Shown here in pieces: positions 26,647-35,663 of a stretch of DNA of 64,000 bases. Made by a program: the position numbers and the translations under genes. Under the pieces are notes generated by a model. It searched no databases, was not told the DNA's origin, and saw only the letters and a program-made list of their open reading frames with translations. The stretch comes from Candidatus Gastranaerophilales bacterium. Lineage in GTDB: Bacteria > Cyanobacteriota > Vampirovibrionia > Gastranaerophilales > Gastranaerophilaceae. Numbering within the stretch: the first letter of the stretch is position 1; each line of letters opens with the position of its first letter. The stretch is taken from NCBI GenBank assembly GCA_944325865.1, contig CALVBS010000008.1, positions 1 through 64,000 of the forward strand, given 5' to 3'.

Positions 26647-27267
26647 ATGTTCAGATGTACTGTTTGTCAAAGACTATATACAACTAAAGTTAAATATTGT
26701 GATTGCGGAAATGATGAATTCGTTTTTGAGAATGAGAATATTCCTGTACAAAATTCAAGGAAAGTGTCATTGACGGATTTTGTATCATTGTTAATATTCA
26801 TTTTATGTATAATTTTATCAATTTTAATACTTTTCTTTTATAATCCTGTAAAATCCCGCAGACAGCATCAGGCAAAACCAAAACCTTCAGTGTCTGCTGA
26901 GATATCAAATATTCCTGATATTGATTCAATCTGGAACGATACTCCTGCTTATACTCCTGTTGAGGAGGGCGGTACCACTATTGATGTTTATAAAAAATCA
27001 CTACAGAATATGTTAAATTCAAATATTCAACCGAAACAATTTAACGGTTCAGGACACTGTGAAATCGAATTCACTGTCACGGCAGACGGCAAGCTCGTAA
27101 ACCGCAAAATTTTTAAAGATACCGGCAGTAATGAATTTAATAATATTATCGTAAATATGTTGAAAAATACTGATGGACATAGAATTCCTCCTTCTGATTA
27201 TTTGGGTGAACCTATTAGAGGTGAGGTTATCGTACAGGACGGTCTCATTAAATTATATATAAAATAG
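26647..27267 (+). CDS. zinc-ribbon, single-span protein with TonB-like C-terminus
   Basis: The 206-residue product starts with a zinc-ribbon-like motif (MFRCTVCQ, then YCDCGN), has one transmembrane helix (LLIFILCIILSILILFFY), a Pro-rich linker and a TonB-like C-terminal domain (CEIEFTVTADGKLVNRKIF). The zinc ribbon would be cytoplasmic and the TonB-like end periplasmic. No ribosome-binding site is present. TAGAAT ends six bases before the ATG, a leaderless layout. It repeats the domain plan of its neighbour at 25644. Confidence 0.65.
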   Translation: MFRCTVCQRLYTTKVKYCDCGNDEFVFENENIPVQNSRKVSLTDFVSLLIFILCIILSILILFFYNPVKSRRQHQAKPKPSVSAEISNIPDIDSIWNDTPAYTPVEEGGTTIDVYKKSLQNMLNSNIQPKQFNGSGHCEIEFTVTADGKLVNRKIFKDTGSNEFNNIIVNMLKNTDGHRIPPSDYLGEPIRGEVIVQDGLIKLYIK

Positions 27268-27275
27268 TATCTAAA

Positions 27276-27299
27276 GAAGCCGGAAATGGTTCCGGCTTC
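27276..27299. terminator. hairpin between convergent genes
   Basis: GAAGCCGGAA and TTCCGGCTTC form a perfect 10-bp stem with a 4-nt loop. T-rich sequence follows only on the minus strand. Confidence 0.7.
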
Positions 27300-27304
27300 C
27301 GGTG

Positions 27305-27478
27305 TTAAAGTGATGTTACATTAAAATCCCGTTCTGCTTTTGCTGAAGATGATTCAAAAAATATCTTTAAATATTTCTCAAAAAATGCTTCAAGGCTGTT
27401 AATTTCAGATTTTAAAGCTTTGAACTCTTCTTCTTTTCTGGATTTAATGTTTTCCTGTAATTTTTCGTAATTGTACAT
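27305..27478 (-). CDS. 57-residue coiled-coil-like protein
   Basis: The minus-strand frame reads MYNYEKLQENIKSRKEEEFK and continues for 57 residues, Lys/Glu-rich and helical, to a TAA. AAGGAGTAAG just upstream of the ATG is a strong ribosome-binding site. A hairpin lies directly after the stop. The function is unknown; a small regulatory or adaptor protein is possible. Confidence 0.65.
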   Translation of the reverse strand: MYNYEKLQENIKSRKEEEFKALKSEINSLEAFFEKYLKIFFESSSAKAERDFNVTSL

Positions 27479-27570
27479 AAATCTTACTCCTTAAAAAACT
27501 TCACTCTCAATACATCGGATGTTTTGTGAAAATCTTTAGGGAAATTTGTATAACATTTACAAAACTTTAT

Positions 27571-28011
27571 TTAAAAGTTTGGCAGATACCGTTTATCAAC
27601 TTTGGAATTTTCTTTAAATATATTTTTGCTTGACAGTTTACAATTTTGCGGATTAAGCACATATTTGTCCCATATATCTTGAGTAGGGTTATTGCCACCT
27701 AAGCTTTTAGGCTGAATAAGCAGTGCATTGTGTAAAATGTTTACCTGCTGTTTTGTAAAAGCACAGGCTGCATAAAGTGTTGCTCCCGAAGTTCTGACAG
27801 TCTGTCTGTAACCGCAAAAATCTCCAAACCAGCCCATAATCTGTTTTTTGTCATGATAAACAGTTCCGTTTGCATTAAAACTTATTTCTTCATTAAAAGG
27901 TTCACAGTTTTTGAATTTTCTTGCAAACTGTTCAGAAAAACCGTTTAAACTGTATGAATAACATACAGGGGCAATCAGTAATATTAAAATAAGTATTAAA
28001 CCTTTTTTCAT
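27571..28011 (-). CDS. secreted protein of unknown function
   Basis: The 146-residue product starts with a signal peptide (MKKGLILILILLIAPVCYSY). The mature part has four cysteines (C48, C72, C87, C128 by rough count) that could form disulphides. The ATG at 28011 lies four bases after the stop of the upstream gene; a longer in-frame start would extend deep into that gene and is rejected. No family is recognised. Confidence 0.65.
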   Translation of the reverse strand: MKKGLILILILLIAPVCYSYSLNGFSEQFARKFKNCEPFNEEISFNANGTVYHDKKQIMGWFGDFCGYRQTVRTSGATLYAACAFTKQQVNILHNALLIQPKSLGGNNPTQDIWDKYVLNPQNCKLSSKNIFKENSKVDKRYLPNF

Positions 28012-28015
28012 AATG

Positions 28016-28669
28016 CTATTTTTTACAGAAAAAACTGTTTCTGACACGAATTGTCAGTATGGGAAACAGTTCATCTCTGCTTCCGAAATGTGAAAATACA
28101 ATTTTTTTAGGCTTTTTAACTTCTAAAATTGATTTTATTAATTCTGTACCATTACCGTGTTTTTCGTATGAATATTTATAGAAATCCCTGTTGGTATCAT
28201 TTATAAGCAGAAAAGTTTTTGTTTTTCTAAATGGTTTTTTAAGAGTTATTTTATCATTTTTAAAATCTGAAACTTTGACAATTTCTGTATCAGGGAATAA
28301 TTTTTGAATTTCAGGAACGGAAAGTTCTCTATGTGTAATCTTATTTCCGTCAAAACCGAGTTCAAAGAATTTCAGAAGGTGCTGATTATAGCCAATCAAT
28401 TTATTGCCGTCAAAAAATTCCATGGTTGTGTTTGTATTGTAATATTTTTTCTGGTTTAAAAATTCAGAAAAACTGCCTGTTCCTACCGTCATATGTTTGG
28501 TAAAGGTTATGGCATTATTCTGAGGTAGTCTTGACCAGGTTTTTGTTGAGTTACTGTATGTTACTTTCTGGTTTACATCCAGATAACCTGTTATTGACTC
28601 AGGATATTCATATGCCTGAGCATAATTTGCAAAAAACATCAAAGATAAAACTAACAAAATTTTTTTCAT
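28016..28669 (-). CDS. secreted protein of unknown function
   Basis: The 217-residue product begins with a signal peptide (MKKILLVLSLMFFANYAQA). The mature part is rich in aromatic residues, Lys and Asn, and is likely periplasmic. AAGAAGGG precedes the ATG. It forms a two-gene unit with the 146-residue secreted protein. No family is recognised. Confidence 0.65.
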   Translation of the reverse strand: MKKILLVLSLMFFANYAQAYEYPESITGYLDVNQKVTYSNSTKTWSRLPQNNAITFTKHMTVGTGSFSEFLNQKKYYNTNTTMEFFDGNKLIGYNQHLLKFFELGFDGNKITHRELSVPEIQKLFPDTEIVKVSDFKNDKITLKKPFRKTKTFLLINDTNRDFYKYSYEKHGNGTELIKSILEVKKPKKIVFSHFGSRDELFPILTIRVRNSFFCKK

Positions 28670-28737
28670 ATCAGACCCTTCTTTATAAACAACATTAATA
28701 ATATCATATATGAATAAGATTTACAAGATTTTTGGGG

Positions 28738-28743
28738 TATAAT
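28738..28743 (+). promoter_or_regulatory. -10 box six bases before an ATG (leaderless start)
   Basis: TATAAT is followed by TATGGT and then the ATG at 28750. Transcription starting at the usual distance would begin on or next to the start codon. Confidence 0.5.
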
Positions 28744-28749
28744 TATGGT

Positions 28750-29379
28750 ATGAAGTCCGGCAGATTAATTGCAATGACTGATATCCACGGCGAATTAGCA
28801 AAGTTGGACAGTTTGTTAAATAAATTAAATATTACATCTAGCGATGAACTTGTATTCCTTGGAGATTACATAGACAGGGGTCCTGATTCAAAAGGTGTTA
28901 TTGATAGAATAATTTCTATGTCTGATGTTTGTAAATGTACTTATCTTAAGGGGTCACATGAATATGCTTATTTAAATGCAAGAAAAGGGGATGAGTATTA
29001 TAAATATCTTTTCTGGAACTATGGAGGAATACAGACCGTTGAAAGTTACGGCAGTTTTGAAAATATTTATAAAGTTCATGGTAAGTTTTTAGACAGCCTG
29101 CGGCCTTATTACGAAACGGACAAATACTTTTTTATCCATGCGGGGCTTCGTCCGGGAATCCCTCTGGAAAAACAGAATGAGGTTGATTTTTATTATATTC
29201 GCGGGGATTTTATTTATCACAAACACGATTTAGCTAAAAAGATTATATTCGGGCATACGGAATTTGATGAACCGCTTGTACAGGATGACAAAATATGCAT
29301 TGACACCGGCTGCGGAAAATATAAAAATGCTGTTTTAACCGCTATAATTTGCGGTAGTGAAGAATTTGTGCATTCATAG
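28750..29379 (+). CDS. PPP-family metallophosphatase
   Basis: The 209-residue protein has the PPP motifs MTDIHGE (GDxHG type), FLGDYIDRGPDSKGV and FIHAGLRPG, with FGHTEF as the late metal-binding His. These proteins dephosphorylate Ser/Thr proteins or small substrates with two metal ions. The third motif, normally GNHE, reads GSHE, so a metal-ligand Asn is replaced by Ser; activity may be altered. The start at 28750 is chosen over an in-frame TTG at 28732, which would sit inside the -10 region. Confidence 0.85.
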   Translation: MKSGRLIAMTDIHGELAKLDSLLNKLNITSSDELVFLGDYIDRGPDSKGVIDRIISMSDVCKCTYLKGSHEYAYLNARKGDEYYKYLFWNYGGIQTVESYGSFENIYKVHGKFLDSLRPYYETDKYFFIHAGLRPGIPLEKQNEVDFYYIRGDFIYHKHDLAKKIIFGHTEFDEPLVQDDKICIDTGCGKYKNAVLTAIICGSEEFVHS

Positions 29380-29389
29380 AAATTTAGAA

Positions 29390-32300
29390 TTATATACCGG
29401 TAACCTGAACATTTGAACAAATCTGCTGAAGTTTTCTCAATGAATTTTCGTAATTGTTTCTAAACTTTTCGAATTTTTCAACAAGGATTTGTTGTTTTTT
29501 GTAAGCTTCTGAATATTCAGGCAGGCTTAATTCCCCGAAGAACGAATATAGTTGAATCAACATATTTAAATACTGCTGGTGTTCGACTGAATCAGCATTG
29601 GTTTTTTGAATAACATTTTGAATGGCATCATCCATATGCTGTTGAAGAATGAATGATTTTTTATAGTCTGTACCTTCCAGTATTTCTTTTTTTGCATTAT
29701 CAAGAGCTTCAAGATAGGTTTTTATTTCGTTTTGTCGGCTGTTTCTCTTGGTTTGTTTTATTATGTTTGCTTTTGCTTCATCAATAAGTTTTTCAAAATC
29801 TTCTGACGTATCAATGATTTGGACAAGTTTGTCAAACTCTGTTCTTGCAGCTTTTAAATTTGTCTGTGTTGCCGTGACAATATTAATTATTTTTTTGATA
29901 ATTTTGTCGGCATCATAATGGTCAAATTCTTTTGTTTCAAAATCAATAACTTTTTCAGCAAGTCCGAGTTTTTCAACAAACATTTTTGCGGTTTCAAAAT
30001 TGTTGTTTACGAGTAATGCTCTGGTCATATAACTTAATGACTCTTCAGAATCCATTGTTAACGGGAACGGATTGTTATACGGGTTTACATAATAGTCTTT
30101 AAAATAGTTCTTGACTTCTGCTGCGTTTCCTGTTTGTACAGCTTCCATTAATAAATCCTGAATATCTATCAGCATTGCTGTAGTGAGATGATTTTCCAAA
30201 AATCTTTTGTATGAATCTTTGTATTTAGCAGTCGGTGAATCTTTTGCCGCAGCCATAAGGTAGTCTTTAAAGACTTCTACCGGCTGTTTTGAATAATGAT
30301 ATTTCTTGAAATCTTCCGCAAATTTATTTTTTGCTGCTTCACACATCTGAGGATTGTAACCTGATTTGATTTTTCCTCTTAATTCATTGTTAATCCAATT
30401 TTTTATAAGCCTGTGTGCATGAGATTGGTATTCGGGTTTGACATATTTTTTGATATATTCTTCGGCTGCATTATTTATTTCAGCCTGCATCAGTTCCAGT
30501 TCTGACTTATCCGTGTTTTCGGAGTCTTTGAGAAGCTTTACGCTGTATATTGCATTTTGTAATTTTATAAAGTTTTCCAGTTTTCCTCTTGTGTTATTTT
30601 TTATACCGTATTCATCAAGCTTGCTTCGAAGTTCAAATGCTCCTGTTCTATTTCCGAGAGTTCTGTCTTTTTTCTTAAATTCTTCGCGTATCCAGTTTTG
30701 TAAATCTTCGCGTAGTATTCTCTGGTAACGGGAAGGTATATTGTAATTTAACAGCTCATTGAAGTATTCTTTCAACGATTGAATATTCTCTTTATTTGTC
30801 TTTTCAAACGGGTGATCTTCATTAGTTTTTGTAACTGCCCTGTATTCTTCAGAGATTATATCTATTAATTTTTTAAATTCTCCGGCAGGTGTCGTTTTGT
30901 CAGCCTGAAGTATCTGATAAGCTGCATTCAATGCATCCTGTGCATCAGGATCGGTGTAATTGTTCGTTATGTATTCTCCTGCCAGCGTATTAAGGATATT
31001 AAATTCTTTTTTTGATAAAGTTTTGTTATCAGGAATTTTTCCGATGTATTCACTAAGTTTTTCTATTGTATTTATAGTGTTCAGAATACTTTTACGCGAT
31101 TTGATTCCATACAGGGTTTCTGTTGTAATTTTATTAATATCCTGAATTTTACTGTCAAGGGCATATTCCCTGACAAGTTCAACTTTCGGATATGCCGGCA
31201 TTGCTTTATATTTTCTGTAATTAATATCTTTATAAGGATTGAACATTTTCTCATACTCAAGAGATTTCATTGAATTGAGGAAGGTTATATAAATATCGTC
31301 AAAAGTCCTGTTTCCGGTATAGAATGCTCCGCGGAGACTCTTTTGGTTCTTTTGATACTTATATGCAGGTTTTGTTTTACTTAATTTGATCTGTTTGACG
31401 TATTCATCCATAAACAGTCTGTTCTGAAGTGCTGTTTCGGCTTTATCATTAGCAGCTTTAACGCTGGCAAGTACATCATATCCGCTTATCTGCTTTATCC
31501 CCAAATCTTCATCTGACAGGTTTGATGTGTACTTATTGAATTCTTCCGTTGTCATATCCTGAAGTTTTCTGTAAATTTCAACGAATTTTTCGTCGCTTAC
31601 AGGGTCGAAAGTCTTATCAATCCATTTACGTACAGCCTGAGCCCTGAACTTCATGGACTTCAAGTCATCGGTATTGAAGTACATAATTTCATTCAGGAAG
31701 TCTGTTAAATATGTTTTGAATTCTTCTCTAGCTTTTAGACTTTCTTCGGTTGGAGGTATATTTTCATCAAATTGTTTCATTGTTTTATTGATAACAAAAT
31801 TGATTGAATCTTTTATGCTTCCTGTGAATTGAGATTCTTCTTCTTTTGTATAGGCTGCTGTACTGTTAAAAATTTTAGGTATAATATCATACTCATATTT
31901 GACATTATTTTTATTAAGGATATCAATGAGAGATTTTGATACATTTCTGCTATGTTCGTAAGCATAGTAAAGCAAAATATCTTTATCTTTTCCGAAAGCA
32001 TAGTAGAAATCATTTTTTGCGTTTACTTTTAACTTGTCTTTAATTTTTTTGATGTCTGATAATGATTTTGCATTTGCAAGTTCTTCTGACATATAGAAGT
32101 TCGGATTTGCCAGTTGAGTGGCAATTTTTTCAAAGGTTATTTTTATAATATCATTATCTGCAAGTTTGTTATAATCCTCACGCGAGTTTATTCCGGAATT
32201 GAACGTAGTTTTTTCAATCCGTTTCATTATCTCTTTATATTGTTTTTGATAGTTTGTTCTTGCTGCTTCCAGTCCGAGATTAGCTCTTTCGATTTGTCCT

Positions 32301-35300
32301 TTAGTCATACCTGAGAGAATTTTTTCGAAAGAAGAAATCCAGTTTGAATCAGGGATATAAATTGTATCTTTAATTCCGCCTGCTATTGTTTTGTAGGCAG
32401 GGTTTTTGCCGTTAATGATAATATCACTTATCAATGAGAAATTGTATTCTGAATTGTCAGTCGGATTTATTTTTTTATAAACTTTGTTGTTAATAATTTC
32501 CGGTGAAATTTTTCCTTTTTTGTTAAGCAATTCTTCAATATAGTTACCGTTTTTCCAGGTTTCGTCAGTTATATAGCCCGTTTCTCCGCCGCGTCTGTCG
32601 CTGTAGTCGGTTCTGGTGATGCCTTCAGAATCAACCCATGTATTTTCATGTTCAGAAGCTCCCCATGTATTATCGTGAAACAGTGCATATTTTTGATTTG
32701 GTCCTATTTTTTTTATATCTGCAACATACTGTGTATGGGCACCCATTCGGTCATGGAATACACTGGTTGCCGATACTCCGGAGTATGCTCCGTTCAAAAT
32801 AATGTCAACTGCGGTATCAATGCTTTCTTCTTTGTAATATGGTCTATCAGTTATTTGTTCAAATATTTTTACCTGCTGAGAACTGTATAAACCGCTGTGG
32901 CCTTCTGCTATCATCCAGTATTTACCTTCATTTGTGCCTATATAACGGTTCAGTTCTTCTAGCTGCGGTTTTATTTCTTTATACTGATAATTTAGTGCTC
33001 TGGAAACTTCCGCATAAGTTTTATTCAATTTTTGGTTAATAAGTTTTATGGCATCTTTTTCACTTTGAGAAAGTTTATATAGTTCAGGTTTGGATATTTT
33101 GCCCTGACGGCTTGAAAATTCGTCCTGTGAGCGAATTTTATCAATTTGGTTAAATCTGTTCTGCAATTTTTTCATATCTTTGGCAGGAACGAGTTCTCCA
33201 CGTTTTTCCATTTCATTAATAACCATATAAGTATCATTGATGGACGAAATGGTATTTTTACCGCCTTTTGCCATAATTAAACTCATATCCGGATTTGCAC
33301 ATGTGTTTATAACATTTGCCGCAATTTCAATGTCCTGTGATATGTTGTTGAAAGTGTTGCCGATTGTTCTGAACACATTCAATAAATCTTCTAGTGTGGC
33401 ATTTTCATCCAGTCCGTTTATCTGTTTTAAAATTCTGTTATTTTCATCAAAATCAAGAGAATTGACATCTGTAATAATTGATAAAACATGCTGAAATCTT
33501 TCGGTATAAAGTTCAGCCTGATTTTTATATCCGAGTTTATTCAAAATTTTGTTATATGTTTTGTCATCACAGTCAGGAGAGGATAATTGTTTTTCAAATT
33601 TTTCCAGAGCAGAGAGCACTTCTTTCTTTGAATCCTTGATTTGAAGACATTCTGCCAGTCTTGCTTGCTCTGCTTTACTACCGGATTTCACTTCTTCTTT
33701 GTTTTCAATGACTTCTGAAAGAAGAGTTTCTCTTCTGCTGCCCAGACCTATTCTGCGGTATAATTCATCCAGAAGATAAGTCATGTTGTCGTCAAAATTT
33801 GCTTTTATTGCTTTGACGCCGTTTATAAGTTCATTTTTATTAGCACTGTCAATTTGGAATAAATTTGCCAGATGTTGTTCAAGTGCCGGATTATTTGTGT
33901 TTTCCAGTAAGTTAATAAGTTTTTCAAGTCCGTTTGAAATTCTGGTTTCTCTATCCGGAATGTTATATTTAATCAGTTTATCCGTCAAAATATCAGGTTC
34001 CTGCAGACTTATAAGCACACTTGCTCTATATGCGGCTTCAGTCTCATAGGCTCTTCTTGCTAATGCGATATTTTTAGCAAGAGTATGCGTAGGATTGATT
34101 TTTTCACCTAAATCGTTTATTTGCTCTATTGATTCCGCGATATTTTGTGCAGCTTTTGAAAGTTCTGCAGTGTTATCAGCATTATACTTATCAATAAGGA
34201 ATTGTTTTACCTTTTTAGCTTTTTGTGAGGATTCTTCGTTAGGGATAAAGCAATATTGCTGTATGTCTGCAGTTTCTTTCTTTATTTTTTCCGATACAGG
34301 TTTTTCAAGTGTTATTAATTTAGAAACAAGTGAATTAGTCTGTGATTTATCTAAATCGGGCAGAACCTTATTCAGGTTTGTTCTTATTAACCCGTTGTAT
34401 TTTGATGATAATTCAATATTTTTGAATAAATTCTGATGATTTTCGTTTTCTGACGTTGCTTTTTTCAGAAGCATAGATTTGTAAGAGCCGAGTTCATCCT
34501 GAGCTTTTGAAAGAGCTTGATAAACGCATTGCTTTCTCATCAGCATTTTATTTTCAAAATTTTGATTGAAGTGTACATCCTGAAAAGCATCAAAGTTAAG
34601 TTTGTCAAAAGGGTTGTACTCTTCCATGTTTTCGTTATTTATGCCGTACATATCCGCAATATTCATCCACTGTGTCGCGGAAGCGTCAACTATACGATAA
34701 CCTTTTGAAAGTGCATAATCAAAATCAAGAGGAACTTTTTGTACCGGAATACGTTTGCCAGAGCCAAGATTAAACCTATCATAAACCATTACTTTATCTG
34801 TTGCATCAAGTTCCGAAAGCAGTGCATCAACATAATTAGGCTTATCTTCATATGCAATAGCTTTTCTTGTAATTGAAATTGCAGCACACATCCCGTGTGA
34901 TTTTTGGTTAATGGCTTTGATATTAGGAACCTTTGATTCTTTAGTGTTGACCGTAAGGTCATTCATCATTTCCGCGAGAATTTGAGTCTTCTTATCTTTA
35001 AGCTGCGGATTGATATTGTAGTCAGGACTCATAAAGTAGTCCAAACGCTTTAAAACATAAAGTTTCTGGCTTATCGGAATTTCTGTGGAAGCAACAAAAT
35101 AATCAAGATTTCTTGCAAGTGAACGTGTATTTTCATCGTGGTTGTTTTTTAGGGATTCTAAATCTGCTCTATTAATGAGAGAATCTTTATATGCAAGAAT
35201 TTGTTTTTCTTCATCAGTAAGAGGTTTTGGATTATTAAAAATTTTATCTATCTGAGGTTGATATTTTTCTTGCAGGATAGGATTTGAATGTGCAAGTGAT

Positions 35301-35578
35301 TTTTCGGCGGCATCTTTCAGTTTATTTTTCCAGTCATTTTTTACGGGTTTTCCGTTATCTATATTAGTGCCGTACTTCAGATTGTCTGCCAAATCCAGAA
35401 GAAACTCAACATTTTCTTCTCCTGAATAATTTGACAGATTCTCGATTGCCTGATTAATTTTTCTTTGATTAGGTTCATTCAGTGCGTAGTTATTATTATT
35501 TCTAAGTTGAGAAGCCGTATTTCGGTCTTCTCTTCTGCCTTTGAAGGCTGTTTGAAACCCGTAAAAATTTATTTTCAT
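29390..35578 (-). CDS. giant papain-like cysteine protease candidate (2062 residues)
   Basis: The product has no signal peptide and starts MKINFYGFQTAFKGRRED, with an FKG motif like two other proteins in this window. Q225 and C231 (in NQKSHGMCAAISITRKA) have the same Gln-x5-Cys spacing as the oxyanion Gln and nucleophile of papain. H948 (in GAHTQYVADI) and N970 (in FHDNTWG, compare papain NSWG) complete a C1-type set. The Cys and His parts are separated by about 700 mostly helical residues, and about 1,090 helical, charged residues follow N970. An intracellular or effector protease with huge helical insertions is the best reading; no relative of this size is known to me. GGAATGGATGG precedes the ATG. 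Confidence 0.7.
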   Translation of the reverse strand: MKINFYGFQTAFKGRREDRNTASQLRNNNNYALNEPNQRKINQAIENLSNYSGEENVEFLLDLADNLKYGTNIDNGKPVKNDWKNKLKDAAEKSLAHSNPILQEKYQPQIDKIFNNPKPLTDEEKQILAYKDSLINRADLESLKNNHDENTRSLARNLDYFVASTEIPISQKLYVLKRLDYFMSPDYNINPQLKDKKTQILAEMMNDLTVNTKESKVPNIKAINQKSHGMCAAISITRKAIAYEDKPNYVDALLSELDATDKVMVYDRFNLGSGKRIPVQKVPLDFDYALSKGYRIVDASATQWMNIADMYGINNENMEEYNPFDKLNFDAFQDVHFNQNFENKMLMRKQCVYQALSKAQDELGSYKSMLLKKATSENENHQNLFKNIELSSKYNGLIRTNLNKVLPDLDKSQTNSLVSKLITLEKPVSEKIKKETADIQQYCFIPNEESSQKAKKVKQFLIDKYNADNTAELSKAAQNIAESIEQINDLGEKINPTHTLAKNIALARRAYETEAAYRASVLISLQEPDILTDKLIKYNIPDRETRISNGLEKLINLLENTNNPALEQHLANLFQIDSANKNELINGVKAIKANFDDNMTYLLDELYRRIGLGSRRETLLSEVIENKEEVKSGSKAEQARLAECLQIKDSKKEVLSALEKFEKQLSSPDCDDKTYNKILNKLGYKNQAELYTERFQHVLSIITDVNSLDFDENNRILKQINGLDENATLEDLLNVFRTIGNTFNNISQDIEIAANVINTCANPDMSLIMAKGGKNTISSINDTYMVINEMEKRGELVPAKDMKKLQNRFNQIDKIRSQDEFSSRQGKISKPELYKLSQSEKDAIKLINQKLNKTYAEVSRALNYQYKEIKPQLEELNRYIGTNEGKYWMIAEGHSGLYSSQQVKIFEQITDRPYYKEESIDTAVDIILNGAYSGVSATSVFHDRMGAHTQYVADIKKIGPNQKYALFHDNTWGASEHENTWVDSEGITRTDYSDRRGGETGYITDETWKNGNYIEELLNKKGKISPEIINNKVYKKINPTDNSEYNFSLISDIIINGKNPAYKTIAGGIKDTIYIPDSNWISSFEKILSGMTKGQIERANLGLEAARTNYQKQYKEIMKRIEKTTFNSGINSREDYNKLADNDIIKITFEKIATQLANPNFYMSEELANAKSLSDIKKIKDKLKVNAKNDFYYAFGKDKDILLYYAYEHSRNVSKSLIDILNKNNVKYEYDIIPKIFNSTAAYTKEEESQFTGSIKDSINFVINKTMKQFDENIPPTEESLKAREEFKTYLTDFLNEIMYFNTDDLKSMKFRAQAVRKWIDKTFDPVSDEKFVEIYRKLQDMTTEEFNKYTSNLSDEDLGIKQISGYDVLASVKAANDKAETALQNRLFMDEYVKQIKLSKTKPAYKYQKNQKSLRGAFYTGNRTFDDIYITFLNSMKSLEYEKMFNPYKDINYRKYKAMPAYPKVELVREYALDSKIQDINKITTETLYGIKSRKSILNTINTIEKLSEYIGKIPDNKTLSKKEFNILNTLAGEYITNNYTDPDAQDALNAAYQILQADKTTPAGEFKKLIDIISEEYRAVTKTNEDHPFEKTNKENIQSLKEYFNELLNYNIPSRYQRILREDLQNWIREEFKKKDRTLGNRTGAFELRSKLDEYGIKNNTRGKLENFIKLQNAIYSVKLLKDSENTDKSELELMQAEINNAAEEYIKKYVKPEYQSHAHRLIKNWINNELRGKIKSGYNPQMCEAAKNKFAEDFKKYHYSKQPVEVFKDYLMAAAKDSPTAKYKDSYKRFLENHLTTAMLIDIQDLLMEAVQTGNAAEVKNYFKDYYVNPYNNPFPLTMDSEESLSYMTRALLVNNNFETAKMFVEKLGLAEKVIDFETKEFDHYDADKIIKKIINIVTATQTNLKAARTEFDKLVQIIDTSEDFEKLIDEAKANIIKQTKRNSRQNEIKTYLEALDNAKKEILEGTDYKKSFILQQHMDDAIQNVIQKTNADSVEHQQYLNMLIQLYSFFGELSLPEYSEAYKKQQILVEKFEKFRNNYENSLRKLQQICSNVQVTGI

Positions 35579-35663
35579 AATCCATCCATTCCCGTTTTTT
35601 GCTTTAAAAATCGTAAAATAATTTTTTGTTAGATTTTAACAAAGATATTTACAAAATTTTACT

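Noticed and set aside
29390-35578. Many rightward open frames inside the 2062-residue gene (for example 30438-30728 and 33783-34049)
   Set aside because: They are hydrophobic Phe/Ser/Leu-rich shadows of the leftward gene without ribosome-binding sites.
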